Source: Vespa crabro | Lineage: Eukaryota > Arthropoda > Insecta > Hymenoptera > Vespidae | DNA: 64,000 nucleotides | Assembly (NCBI RefSeq): GCF_910589235.1 | Contig: NC_060955.1 | Location: 17,991,758 to 18,055,757 of the forward strand | Direction: 5' to 3' | In this document: one piece after another, positions 22,370 through 34,135 of the stretch | How the letters are laid out: every line of letters starts with the position of its first letter | Position numbering within the stretch: position 1 is the first letter of the stretch | Notes under the pieces: model-generated | What the model was told of the DNA's origin: nothing | Database searches by the model: none | Seen by the model: only the letters and a program-made list of their open reading frames with translations | Position numbers and translations under genes: made by a program

Positions 22370-24510
22370 GTACAAATAAAGTTATTGAATATTGATTGAT
22401 GCATTAACTATAATAAAAAAGATTATCTGTATTTATTTTGTCAGTCTCTTGATAAAATAAGTTGAGCAATAGTAGTTCATAATTCTTCAACAAATACAAA
22501 AATGTTGAGAAGGGATTATAACCAAACAAGCATACATAACAGCACGATATAAAATGACCAGAAAACAGAAATAAATATAACATTAAATCAAAATCTAAAT
22601 AAATTTACCGATGATAAGCAGGTTATGTATTGGAGAAGAATCAAGAATAATTATAAAGAGTTGAATATGAATCAAGTGTGAAGTATATTATACCTCTTCA
22701 TATGTCCTTTTTATTGCACTATTGTTTACAAAATAATAAACTAAATGAAGTTTTATAATAGTTTTTAAACCTTTGAATCTTCTGTGACAGCATGAACAGG
22801 TTAAGCGAGTTTCCTACAATTTCCAAACTCAAAGCACTTTCAGTAGTGAATTATAAGCGCAGGTAGAGGCGCTGTAACTGCTAGTTACTTATCTATATTA
22901 GGAGACATAGATCTAGTTATTTTCTGAGAATTATCAAAAAAGTAAAGTGTCACTATTTTATCCTAGATCGATCATTAAAATAATTACAAATTTTTTAGCA
23001 GTAACATAGAATATTATCATTATTCTTGAATTATACTACAAAAGATCGCCGTTTCAACAATTAAGATTGATAAGATTGATATATGGTTATCCGTGAACAA
23101 TTACTATTAAAGATTGTATGTAACAAAACTTTTAATTACTATGAAGATTATACGTACATAAATGTAAATTTAATGGCAAATTAAAATTAAGTGACTTTTC
23201 TTCCTTCAATTTTACTTGACAGTGTTACAATAGTCTCTTTCGTGATACGATTTAGATTAACGATTCTTATATTTGAGATGCATATATAATAACAGCGAAC
23301 ACGAACTGTTTATTACTCGTATTTCGAATCGATTCGTTTCTAGTTACTACATCGTTTTTTTCTCAACGAACTTACTTCTTCAAAACGATTACTTGATAAC
23401 CATTTCAGAAGCAGACAGAAACTTTGCAAATCTCATTGAGGACTTCGATCCTCGATCAAAAATTATAATTGCGCATTTATCTCTTTATCTCAGAGGCTAT
23501 TCATTTTTACTCTAGCGGCATACATGGTTCTTACTAGGAATGAATCGGTCGGTAATAATAATCTACTCTATGTTACCGACATATGTAAAGTTAAAAAAGA
23601 CACCAGATATTATCATTGAATTACGTTACAAAAGGTAATACAAATATAATATATATTTATCTACAGTAGAAATATAATTGTTGGAACACTAAATATTTTT
23701 TATCATTATTATTCTATTATTATTTAATGTTTATTTTCATTAAAAAAATGAGAAAATATCATTATATTATATGTGATAGTTTATGTACTTGTAAATATCA
23801 TGAAATCAATAATTAATATATCCGATATGGGAAATATTACAGATACAATTATCAATAAAATTATTATATTAATTACTTTTGTGGAATAAAAAATATAAAA
23901 ATAAACATAAAATTAATTTATGATAAAAAGAGTATAAAACTATTTTTGTTGTAATTTCATGATATTTTATTTAAGAATTATAAATAGGCGGAATACACAC
24001 ACACACACGCACACAAGAATTGTCTAAATTTGGCGTTTCATAGATCAAAACTATCAATTTTAAAATATGATCTACATTAAGTATTGTGCAAATATAATTC
24101 GCGCATATGCTTCTTATTATTATTGTCAGTAATATAGATAATTGCTTCTATTTCACGTTTGTTTTGTAACATATATTATTTAAAAGCAATCATAGAAAAA
24201 ATATATGTTTACGTTCAATGTGTTTTATTCGATATCAGTAAGCAGGCAGATTAATATTGGTATTCATTGATTGACCTTGAATAATAAATTATTATGATAA
24301 TAACTTAATAATTAATTCCTGGAAATCATTGTCTTCCGTTTCTTGTATTTTACGTTATACAACAGTCTAATCTATTATCAATAATCATAATTGCAGATTA
24401 AAACTGCATGTTATACGTCGTCAATGTATATAAGGAAAAATAATATCATAAATTCTTAGTTAGTATATATTTAGTTGATAATCTCATACTGTTTACAAAG
24501 CTTTCATGCA
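22370..24510. other. Intergenic region with divergent promoters
   Basis: This separates the 5' end of Pop2 (minus) from the Kunitz gene (plus). A GC-richer patch near 22780-22900 may hold the Pop2 transcription start and an unlocated first exon. A short (CA)n lies near 23997-24015. The frame at 23273-23515 has no recognisable features and is not supported. Confidence 0.5.
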
Positions 24511-24513
24511 CTT

Positions 24514-24560
24514 TATATAAGTGAGAAGATAACAACCTCAGATAACTACCTTACAGTCAG
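24514..24560 (+). promoter_or_regulatory. TATA-type promoter of the Kunitz gene
   Basis: A TATATAA box at 24514-24520 is followed by initiator-like TCAGAT at 24538 and TCAGTT at 24557, about 70-90 nt before the start codon. This fits a TATA-driven, possibly strongly expressed secretory gene. Confidence 0.45.
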
Positions 24561-24629
24561 TTTGGTGATTGTATCCGTGGATTTCACATCTATTGAGGAG
24601 TTTCAGATCAAATAAGAAAACGTTTCAAG

Positions 24630-24822
24630 ATGAAAACCATCAAGATGAAAATATTAATACTTTGCTTATTCTTTATTTGTTCTTTTGTGTATGAAAGTTC
24701 AGCTCACCACACCGGTATGTATTTTTGACCTTTTTTCTTTTACGTAATAATTCGAAATATTTTATATTGAATTTACGAATGAGCAACAAATTTATAATAT
24801 ATGTTTTTCTGCAAAATAAATT

Positions 24823-24871
<49 letters not shown>

Positions 24872-25329
24872 ATATATATATATATAATATATATATATAT
24901 AATATATATATATATATTAGGTTGGGGAAAAAGAAATCCATTATTTTATTTTTTTTTATTTGACCCAAATCGGACAATCCGAAACATGTTAAATAAAGTC
25001 TTGAAGTTCACGCAAAAATAATGGATTTCTTAAAAATAATATTTCTTAAATATTTATTAAAAAGATTTACATATTCTTAATTACATATTTTTATCATTTG
25101 TTTCTCAACCGTATAATAAGTATAAATATATGTGTATATATACATATTATAATGTCTGTTAGTTTGTCATCATCCGATCGAAACGGGCCCATGTAAAGCA
25201 GCCATACCGAGATGGGCATACGATGGATCAAAATGTACAGATTTCATTTATGGTGGATGCCAGGGTAATCCGAATAATTTTATGTCGAAGGAAGAGTGCG
25301 AAACAACTTGCATTGAGAAAAAAGAATAA
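24630..25329 (+). CDS. Secreted Kunitz (BPTI-type) serine protease inhibitor
   Basis: Two exons, 24630-24714 and 25163-25329 (GTATGT donor, GTTAG acceptor), encode 83 residues. Exon 1 gives a signal peptide with an ILILCLFFICSF core. Exon 2 gives one Kunitz domain with all six cysteines, spaced 8, 13, 7, 12 and 3; BPTI has 14-16 residues (15) in the second gap, so this loop is two residues short. CTDFIYGGC and the EECETTC end are typical of the fold. The P1 position after the second cysteine is lysine, as in BPTI, which favours trypsin- or plasmin-like targets. Poly(A) signal at 25369. Single-domain Kunitz proteins of this kind occur in hymenopteran venoms and haemolymph; which applies here is unknown. 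Exon 2 lies between the arms of an inverted repeat. Confidence 0.93.
24827..24916. repeat. (TA)n microsatellite in Kunitz intron
   Basis: About 90 bp of TA repeats, broken by a few TAATA interruptions, directly abut the mariner-like relic. Confidence 0.95.
24917..25030 (+). mobile_element. Truncated mariner-derived relic
   Basis: It starts TTAGGTTGGGGAAAAAG directly after TA, the target used by Tc1/mariner elements, and resembles mariner terminal repeats known from insects. An inner 16-bp segment, AGAAATCCATTATTTT at 24932-24947, recurs inverted at 25015-25030. The right end lacks the outer 13 or so bases, so the element is a short internal deletion copy with a damaged right terminus and no transposase coding sequence. 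Confidence 0.6.
25042..25127. repeat. Left arm of inverted repeat around Kunitz exon 2
   Basis: It pairs with 25487-25572 on the other side of the exon. The shared core includes TTTATCATTTGTTTCTCAAC and the flanking CGTATAATAAGTATAAAT. By eye about 90% of roughly 85 bases match, with a few substitutions. It lies in the intron, downstream of the mariner relic. Confidence 0.85.
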
Positions 25330-25368
25330 TAATGGTATGCATACTTTATTCTTTTATCACTTACATTT

Positions 25369-25374
25369 AATAAA
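25369..25374 (+). promoter_or_regulatory. Poly(A) signal of the Kunitz gene
   Basis: Canonical AATAAA 40 nt past the stop codon. A GTATGC shortly after the stop could also serve as a donor for a 3' UTR intron. Confidence 0.6.
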
Positions 25375-25486
25375 ATACTTTCCATTTAAATGAAAGATGT
25401 TGTATCATTATCAGTAACATCGTAAATCTTTTTAGGTTCGTCTGTTTGTTATTGCATGTTCTTGCCATTCTTATCTCTCGTAAATA

Positions 25487-25572
25487 ATTTATACTTATTA
25501 TACGGTTGAGAAACAAATGATAAAAATATGTACTTAAAAATATGTAAATCTTTTTAATAAATCTTAAGAAAG
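25487..25572. repeat. Right arm of inverted repeat around Kunitz exon 2
   Basis: Reverse complement of 25042-25127. It lies about 110 bp beyond the Kunitz poly(A) signal, so a mature transcript would contain neither arm. Confidence 0.85.
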
Positions 25573-26254
25573 ATTTTAAAAGTCAAGGAAATCAATATTA
25601 GCTGTGCGTTAAAATTTCCTCTTGCCTGTTAACAAGGATGCAAGAGGAATTCATTGGAGTCAAACACGACTCCGCCAAGCACATGTAACTATCTTGAATC
25701 TTTCCTTCCTGAACGTCGTACATCCTTCGCAAAGAAGCCAACTTGTTTGGCTCGCGCAGTCAGCCTCCTTACATGGGTATGCCTCGCTAACGATTAGATT
25801 GAATTAGGTTAGAAGTGAGATCCATTACCGCTACATCGCCTTATACTTGTCTTAGGGATCTAGACTCTTGACGTAAAGGAAAGAAAAACTATTCTCAGCA
25901 TTCCTAACGCGGACGATTCACTTATCCATTCGGGGGTTTATATGTCACGTCATAAATACAATCAAAGGCTTTATTCTGCCTGACATTTCTTCGTGCCAAG
26001 GAAAAGTTTTTTAAAACGAAAGCAAAACACATATACATATACAAACATACTCTCTCTATGTTTATACTTTCCATTGACACCAATTCTAAATTATGTCGAC
26101 AATTTACGAACCAAGAATCTATTTAACATTACTATTTTAGATCGTTGCTACATGTAGAAAGGTATAATACAAATTTTGATCGTTCATATCTGATATATTT
26201 ATCATGATTGTTATCTCACAATTGTTTTTAAATTCCGCTAGAATTCAACGTCGT

Positions 26255-26370
26255 TACATTTTAAAAAATGATGTCACACTAAAGGTTTTTTTTTTTATCG
26301 TACTATGTTTCTTTCAATAGCTTTGATAAAAATAAGAAAACGATAGTGTGACATATTACATTTAATGTGC
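26255..26370. repeat. Short foldback element
   Basis: TGTCACACTA near 26272 recurs as its exact reverse complement TAGTGTGACA near 26345. T-rich/A-rich inner flanks, including ATCG-type matches, extend the pairing imperfectly. The loop is about 60 bp. It looks like a tiny MITE-like or stem-loop element; there is no coding sequence. Confidence 0.45.
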
Positions 26371-27250
26371 TCTTGTAACGTTAAATTTTTGTTATAATCG
26401 ATAGATATATAGATAACACACACAATGATAATTTACGTAGAATTCTCTTGAATACAAGAGAAGATATATCCTTTGAAGTTCGCATACATTGAAAAAGAAT
26501 TCGTCAAAATGTTCTATTTCGCTTACGAAAGCAAGAAATATTTTCCGGCATAGTGAATTCGTTCGAGCAATATCTATTTTCAAAGGACAACGACGATAGA
26601 TGCAACATCGAACGATCTATCTCTACTGGGGAGTGCGGTGATTTACATACAACAAGGTACCGCAATGATTGCTCTCGGAATATATTAACCTGCGTGCTCT
26701 AGATAAAGGTAGATCGTTGTGCTCGGCCGGACTTAAACGTTCACTATATCATTGCCCAACACGTGGACAAAGTCGTAATGTAAGAGAGTGACGTTGAGAA
26801 AACGAAAGAGAATGTGTTTTAATTATTATTGACCTAAGAAAAAGCTACGATCGTTTATCTTTATCTATCAAGTGTTGTTGATTATTTGACGTCAAAAAAA
26901 GTTTTTTTTTTTTTTCATTTTTTTTGTTTATTTATTCATTTTTTTCATTTTTTCTGATTCAATCTACAGAGATTATCTCGTTTTTTCTTTATCTTTATCT
27001 ATTTCTCTAGTCAGTTATACACTCTCTTCTCTCTTCAAAATGTTCTCTGTACTCTTCCATCGTATCTCTTATCAGTACCAGCTTCAGGCGAACATTTTCC
27101 ATTCTAAAGTCTATTATATTAATGCTTATTACCTCTTTGTTCGTTGCTTATCGTAGAAGAATGAAAATGAACTAAAAAGGCCACAATTTCGGTAAATCGA
27201 CGATGTGAATAGTATTAAAAACGATTGCATAAGTGAATCAAGTTTTAAAG

Positions 27251-27252
<2 letters not shown>

Positions 27253-27293
<41 letters not shown>
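27253..27293. repeat. (TA)n microsatellite
   Basis: About 20 perfect TA units in noncoding sequence. Confidence 0.95.
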
Positions 27294-27296
<3 letters not shown>

Positions 27297-30200
27297 TCAA
27301 ATATCCACGTATTGCTTTTAAAGTTATCGAGATTATTCGACTTATAGAATCTTCAATGCGATAGAACCATCTCGAATTCGATTTCGTCGGAGTCGAAAGT
27401 TTTTCGAGAGATTACGAGAGTTGAAGAGAAAAAAGAAAAATTTGGACGAGTCCCTGGAGAATACGAGACTGAGCGTATATATCTAAGATAAAGAGGTACC
27501 ACTAAATTTATGAGTTACGAGTTTGTACAAGTATAAAACATCGCGTTATAATAAAATTGGAAGCATTATCGTGGATAAAATGTTCACTGCGATTCTGCAA
27601 ATATAAAATCGTGATCGTATCTTTTTCATTTTGGAACTGTTCTCTTCATTTCGAGTATACAATACAAATACTTTTATTATTGAAAAGAATATAAATGATA
27701 TCGACGATAATGCGATGACGTGTGCTTTTTTACATATATATATATATATGTATTGGGATCGATACGTATCAGGATTTAATAAACGCTGCTGCTTGTCTCG
27801 CTTTTATTCATTCGAAATACATAGGAATAACATATTAATGTATAAATAAATTATATATATATATATATATGTATGTATATATATATAATATTCAATACAT
27901 GCATGCACACGTATTTTGGTAATGGATGCTTTACAATAATATGATACAATTCGTTCGTTCATAATTTCTCGACGTATGACATCGTATTGTTTGCCGATAT
28001 TTGCTGAAAATGGACTTTCTTTATCCGATCAATGAGGACATTCGAAAGTCATGCTTGTGTGAATAATGAAGACTGACAGGACAAATATTATACGCAAATT
28101 GCTATCCCGAACCGATACGTCTCTCCGTCTGTACGGAAGAAACGCGACGAGGTCGACCAGGGAAAATAGGAGTATGCATTTTTATGTGAGATTAAACGGC
28201 TACGTTCTCAAAAAGATTTGACGTAACCAAGAAATATGAGGTAAATCAGACGAATTATTAACAAACATTTTTATACTCAAAACAAAGTTACATAGAATGA
28301 ACAAAAATCATTGAAATTTGTTTGAATTGTTGTTGTGTGAGCCGTCGGAATAATTATGATTCGAAATAAAATCTTTCCAGAATAGAAAAAAGAAAAGAAA
28401 TAATAATTTCTTGAAAGTATGATAACGAAGATAAATGAAGGATGAATCAGCGGAGAAAGAGGAACGTAATCCGGGAGTAAGTTCGTTCGAGGTTTTAACT
28501 GTCACGCGTGCTTCCCCTTGATAGTCGATTAACCAGAATGCTCGCGAATCACGATTTATACGGGAAACGCTCCACGAAATTATGGCCTCTCGGATTTCCG
28601 TAATGCCAAGATTTGCTGCTCTTGAAGCCACCTAATCCAAGCGCATGCCGGAAGATCCTCTTATCTTAGGGCCACGTTCTTCGAGGAAGGAGAAAAGGGG
28701 AGGAAGGTTGGCCTGGAAAGGCAAGAAAGTAAGACGATTACTTTAGGCGTAGTGCAACGTAAAAACTCTTAAGCAAGGGGGAACATTACGCGAACGAGTA
28801 TACCTTTAATTATACTTTATATTACCAAGAATCTTACAACGTCTCGCAAGCCGGAAGGCAATTACGCAGAAGCCTCCTCTCCTCGCTCGAATAACTCCTC
28901 TTCGAATCCTTCGAAGGGATATCCATAATCGTGAATTCCCAGCCGCGTCCGTTCTCTTTTCTTTTTATTTTTTATTCTTTTTCCTTTCAAGCCAGACGTC
29001 GAAGAAATCAGGCCGGTCCGTAATTTCAGAAATAGCTATCGGAACTGCTAAGTTCTCGTGGCGTTCTCCCAAGAAAACAAAAGTTCGGAGACGCCCTGTG
29101 AGAGAACTCTGGCAATTTCTGGCTCGTCCTGTCCAAGGTGAACGAGTAGCCACCTGCTAGATTACGATCCTGACAGTATAACCTTCGGAATCGTATTATC
29201 TATCGGTAGACGATCCCAATCCGAATGACTTATCGCGAAAGGGATATTTCTCGATCTCACCTAGATCTCATCGACATCGATAATCCATCGATGAGTTCTC
29301 CGAAGAAAAATCTATGAACAATATAATCCCTTCGATTAATGCAAATTCCGTCGTCATAATTTAACGTCAAATGTATTAATATAAAATATCCTATCGTCAG
29401 ACGATCGGTAGTGTCGATTTCGAAAGACCATTCTTCGGAGAATCGGTGTCTCGTAAGTAAGAAACCACACATTCCACGAATTTATTTTTAAAAGATGGAT
29501 CTTAATTCTCTTTAATCCTGTTACCAGAAAATACCTAATATGAAATATCCAGACGTTTCGCCGATGCACGCGATCACGATTTCGTTCTTGATCGATCGAT
29601 TGATCGACTTAGACATAAGTAGACGTTTTCTTCTTTTCCGACCACAGAATATCGAATAACTAGATCCTCTTAAGACGCGTGCTTGTTCTCAAGATGCGAA
29701 TACTAAATAAAAGGATGAGTTCAAATGTCTTATTTTGTCTCTCTCTTTCCCTCTCTCTCTCTCTCTCTTTCTATCGTCCCTTCTTTTTGTAAAAATATTA
29801 GGAAGTATAATAATCGAACTGTCAGAAAGATAAAGATACTTGAAAAATATTAAATGATCTAAAAAGGGTAGTTTTTACCTTCTACTAAATTTCAAAAAGG
29901 CTATTGAAGTCGTCCTATCTTCAGAAGCAGAAAAGTAATATCGATTTTGAGCTACATATTCCCAGCCTGATTTCAGATTCCACTGTATCTCGTTTAAATC
30001 TTTTCCTTTTAAGATAAGATAATCGGATTAAGTGTACCCCATCGATATAATAAAATTTACTCTATCGTAGCATCCGGATGAATTTTCACGGGACTTAAAA
30101 TTATTACTGTCAAAGTCGCAACGGGTCAATCATTGTTTTGTCTAAGACAATTTAAGACGATTTTACATCGTTCTCTTTAAAATCAATAAATAGCTTTAAG

Positions 30201-30536
30201 TGGAACAAAAGAGAGATAGAAAAAGAAAGAGAGAGAGAGAGAGAAAAAAAAAAAGAAAATCGGTAAGTACTTTTTTTAGAATTTTCCTTCTTGATAGGTT
30301 CGTCGAGCGAATAGCGGCTCTTTTAGGAAAGGTAAGTCTGCTGATGCATCTTATGTCAGAATTTTCTTCGAAGCATCAAATCAAAGATCGATTCGACGGC
30401 ATTACTCGACGTAGATGTAGAGGGAGAGTCCTTAACACCAAGCTACTTGATTTACTGCTTCCTCTCGTATGGATCTCGTCGTTGCTGCCGCAGCTGCAGC
30501 AGCAGCAGCAGAGGCAGCATAGAGGCATCTGCGGTA

Positions 30537-30542
<6 letters not shown>

Positions 30543-30573
<31 letters not shown>
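30543..30573. repeat. (AG)n microsatellite
   Basis: About 15 AG units. Similar tracts lie at 30225-30242 and 31090-31117. Confidence 0.95.
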
Positions 30574-30577
<4 letters not shown>

Positions 30578-30766
30578 GAAGCAGGAACGAAGACAGGAGA
30601 GGACCATTTCAACGTAGAATTGTGCTGAGTTCGTGCGGGCAAGGCAACGTACGAGTGATTTGCATGCGAGCGAGCTGTGAGAAAGAGACAAGGATATCAC
30701 GAGAGATATGAGAGAGAGGTGAGAGAGAGAGAGGGAGAGTGAAAGATATAACAGGGCGGTTAAGCC

Positions 30767-30836
30767 ACTCGACGCCGTGCTGTGTCCGACCGGCTCGGTG
30801 GACGATAATTAACAGGTTCCGTAAACGCTGTACGAA
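30767..30836 (+). promoter_or_regulatory. Duplicated noncoding element, copy 1
   Basis: About 70 bp similar to 32594-32661 in the same orientation. The best block is TAATTAACAGG at 30806-30816, followed by TTCCGTAAACGCTGTACGAA, which differs from copy 2 only by four transitions. The 5' half matches less well (ACTCGACGCCG against ACTCAACGCCG). TAATTA is a homeodomain core. An enhancer role is inferred. Confidence 0.5.
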
Positions 30837-31092
30837 ATCGACGAATCTGAGTTCCTTTCTACTTCCAATACAAACTCCCTTCTACGTTAGTATCCGAATA
30901 GAGGCCGCGCGAACGAAGAGTGTTTACGATTCGTTATTGCCATGTTCCCAACAATAAATTTCAAGCCTCCGAGCCACCGCGGTCAGCTTTAGCACCGACT
31001 ACGAATCACGGATTATACTCTGGATATGTTATATATCACCTCTTTCTGTCATCTACAACAGAAAAAGACAGAGAGAAAGAGAGAGACAAAAT

Positions 31093-31125
<33 letters not shown>

Positions 31126-32593
31126 TGAGAGTGAGAAAAAGAGAGAGAGAGAATTGTTGCCAGACAATTGTTATGTGATCATACTGTGGTAACGTTTATA
31201 TATATACTCGTTGTACATCAGACGTGTTACTATCCTTGACAAACGACGGAAAACATTTCGTGTAACTTTCGTTAACTTGTCTTTCCTTTACAATTATTTA
31301 ATGTCTAGGAATATCTAAGTGATTCTTAATGCAAATTCATCGGTGCTAAGCTGCAAAATGTTTCGTAATGTTTCATTGAATTTTTTAATAAAGATATGTG
31401 GAAAATTTGTTGAATTCTAATTTATTTCCTCGTATCACTGTTTGATTTTAATTCTTTGCGATCATTTATATGAAATGTAATTATGATGCGAATGTTACTT
31501 TTATTATTATCTATGCGAAATATAAAATATGCAAATCTAATTGCATCTATTCATATATAAGAATCATTATACAGTACAGCTTTATAAAGATATACTAGAT
31601 TGGCAACGGATACGCTTGACATGACACTTAAGAAAAATGATCAGTTTAAAATGCGCCTCCATCGTAACTATTGAAATAAAAACTCTCTTATTAACGTTAA
31701 CGATCGTGTCATTGATAAGCCACGATCCTGGTATTTGATAGAAGTAATTATTTCAGAGAATCGGAAGAATTGCAAATAAGCCAGGATACGCGAATGTAAC
31801 GTATTTTTTAGTTGATCGTGTGGAAATGGAATACTGAATTATTTAAACGACGATAGAATGTAAAATGCATTCTTGTTGCGAATACATACACCTCTATATA
31901 CATACATAGGTATCTATATATAGCGCAATCGCAATTGACCAGAAATGAGAAATAGGAAACGAGATTGCGGGTAGGTGCGCAAAATCTGTTTCACACACGA
32001 TTTCGTATTCCACACTTCGTTGCAGGCTCCTTCATACGCAGATTTTCAACGAAGAACGAAATCTCGTTACTCTTTTCCATTCTTACATACTACTTTTTAT
32101 TTTCCTATCTCCTTGATTTCCTCGCTTTTCTCTATAACGAACTACAGTCTACGAATAAATTCAGATGTCAATATAATAACGTGCAAATAAAAGAAAAAGA
32201 AAAAAAAAGAGATAGAGGAAGATAAAAAGGAGTTTTATCTTTAGCGCTTTAAAGAACGAGAAACGTAAATGGAAGGAGGAAAGAAGAATCTTTCGTTTTA
32301 TTTGTCATTAGATCCGTCGTATGGCCGATCTGAAATGATTCGAAACAATTACCGTATATCGCAATTAAGCTTCCTGTTTATCTCTCATCCTCTCTGTCTC
32401 TCTCTCTTTTTCTTTCTGCTTTTTTATGTACCTACCTACTTCGCTTTTTGCGCACATCGTGTAGACGTCCGATAAGCAAACGTACGTTTCTTGCGCGTTG
32501 GCTTTGAGAAAACATCGATCGAAGATTAAGACGAGTATTGGTAGAAGGAGCGGTGGAATTTATAGCCCGGATGAGGACCAAAGCGATTAAACG

Positions 32594-32661
32594 ACTCAAC
32601 GCCGAATCGTGTTTACTGACTGGTCGTAGGTAATTAACAGGCTCCATAAACACCGCACGAA
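32594..32661 (+). promoter_or_regulatory. Duplicated noncoding element, copy 2
   Basis: Partner of 30767-30836, about 1.8 kb away. The TAATTAACAGG core lies at 32631-32641 and is followed by CTCCATAAACACCGCACGAA. Transition-only differences in the core suggest an old duplication held by selection rather than a recent insertion. Confidence 0.5.
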
Positions 32662-33938
32662 TTTACCTTCGCGACATAAGGGATGCTCTTGCACTAAACT
32701 TAATTTATCATTCGGCTTTCTCTGCTATCGATCGTTACGCACAATATAATATATGTTTCGTCGTTATAAGCACGTTCTTAATACTTTCTCTCTCTTTCTC
32801 TCTCTCTCTCTCTCTTTCTCTCTCTTGTTTTTTCAATCTCTTGCACCTTCCACCGTTTTAATTAAAACTCCATGCGTTTATTAAAACCACACAGACGTGC
32901 GACCGAGCATTACGTTCGATACGATGGATTGGTAAAGTATGCAAGGCTATAAGCTCGTTAATTATTACGCTGCTTAGGCATATTTTCCAAAATGAACAAG
33001 CCGACTGCCTTCAATCCATCGTTTTTTCCTTTTTTTCCTTCTTCCATTCGATGCTCCCTATCGTAAAGCTAATCGTCCGATACGTCTTTTCTTTTTTTTC
33101 TTTCGGTAGATCGTTAACTGACACGTAATATGAGGGGCATCATAGTTAGTAGTATACATTAAGTTAGTTAGGAAAATATACAATTATAAAATACATGCTA
33201 ATATTTACTTGCTTCGTTCGATATAATTTACTCCAAAATGAAACAACGGAAGACGTTAATTATCCAAAATAAAAAAGAATCGTTGATTCTGACGATAAGA
33301 ATACTCTTATCTTTAATTTGCATTTAGAAAACTTCTTCGATATCGAAAGAAAGAAATATAAATTCTTAAACTCTCTTTGGTCATAGTTTCGTAGCTTTAT
33401 TTCCTTTTTCTAGTCATCGTATCAGCAAACTTTTCCACGACTTTTATCTATGCGTTTCCAAAGTGCTTCTGCAAAAATTTGTCAAACTTCTTATATCCTG
33501 CGAATCGATAACGACCGTTTACGGTCGTCTATGAGAAAGAAAAAAGAAAAAGAGAAAGAAAAAAAAAAATAGAGTTTTACGTCTTATTTCAAAGGATAGA
33601 GAACGTACCGTTAAATCTATATGAAACTCTCATATTCATGAGAGAAACTAGCTTTTTTATGAAATAATCTAAAAATCACTCTTGTCTTTCACAGAAATTT
33701 CATAGAAATTTTTGATGAATGTAAAGACAAAATTTCATAGATAAACATTAAGAAAATTGAGTAGGATCTTTGGTTATGATATCAAATTGGCGATAACGAA
33801 GGGTGTAACGTAATGATAACGTTACGGGATACATACAAATGAATTCGAACGTTTCTTGCATACCAGATTAACTTATAAGGCGAAGAAGCACGTTAAATTT
33901 GTATAGATGTACTGTTATATTAATTTTGATATACTATG

Positions 33939-33940
<2 letters not shown>

Positions 33941-33988
<48 letters not shown>
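33941..33988. repeat. (TA)n microsatellite
   Basis: About 24 TA units, followed by TATG/CACA variants and a second long (TA)n at 34088-34131. Confidence 0.95.
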
Positions 33989-34001
<13 letters not shown>

Positions 34002-34087
34002 AATATGTGTATAATATATATATACACACATGCATATATATATGTGTGAAATTTTATATAAATTTATATACGATTTAGATATATAAA

Positions 34088-34135
<48 letters not shown>

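Larger units (their letters stand above)
25600..30190. other. Non-genic stretch with GC-richer islands
   Basis: No gene recognised. A GC-richer patch at about 25600-25860 and a larger one at about 28480-29240 stand out from the AT-rich background, but none of their frames have coding character. The stretch also includes a foldback element (about 26240-26385), long T runs (26280s, 26900s) and TA repeats (27253-27293, 27843-27880). The islands may be regulatory or may hold exons too short to recognise. Confidence 0.5.
30190..33120. other. Non-genic stretch rich in GA repeats and candidate regulatory DNA
   Basis: No complete gene recognised. GC content rises at about 30300-31020. A CAG/GCA tract at 30490-30520 makes short polyalanine or polyleucine frames. 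(AG)n tracts lie at 30543-30573 and 31090-31117, and a (CT)n tract at about 32786-32825. Two related noncoding elements at 30767 and 32594 are listed separately. Confidence 0.5.

Noticed and set aside
25622..25807. 61-residue plus-strand frame in a GC-richer patch after the Kunitz gene
   Set aside because: No recognisable features, no splice context and no codon pattern; the patch is better seen as noncoding.
28308..28631. Minus-strand frame containing RAANLGITE, briefly suggestive of a Wnt LGI-EC block
   Set aside because: The following residues (IREAIISWS) do not match the Wnt CQxQFRxxRWNC block, and cysteines are missing.
30452..30700. Polyleucine/polyalanine frames on both strands
   Set aside because: They come from a short GCA/CAG tract and (AG)n repeats, with early stops and no donor sites that fit.
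33767..33777. TCTTTGGTTAT, identical to the 5' end of miR-9
   Set aside because: The match stops after 11 bases and no pairing arm follows, so there is no precursor hairpin.
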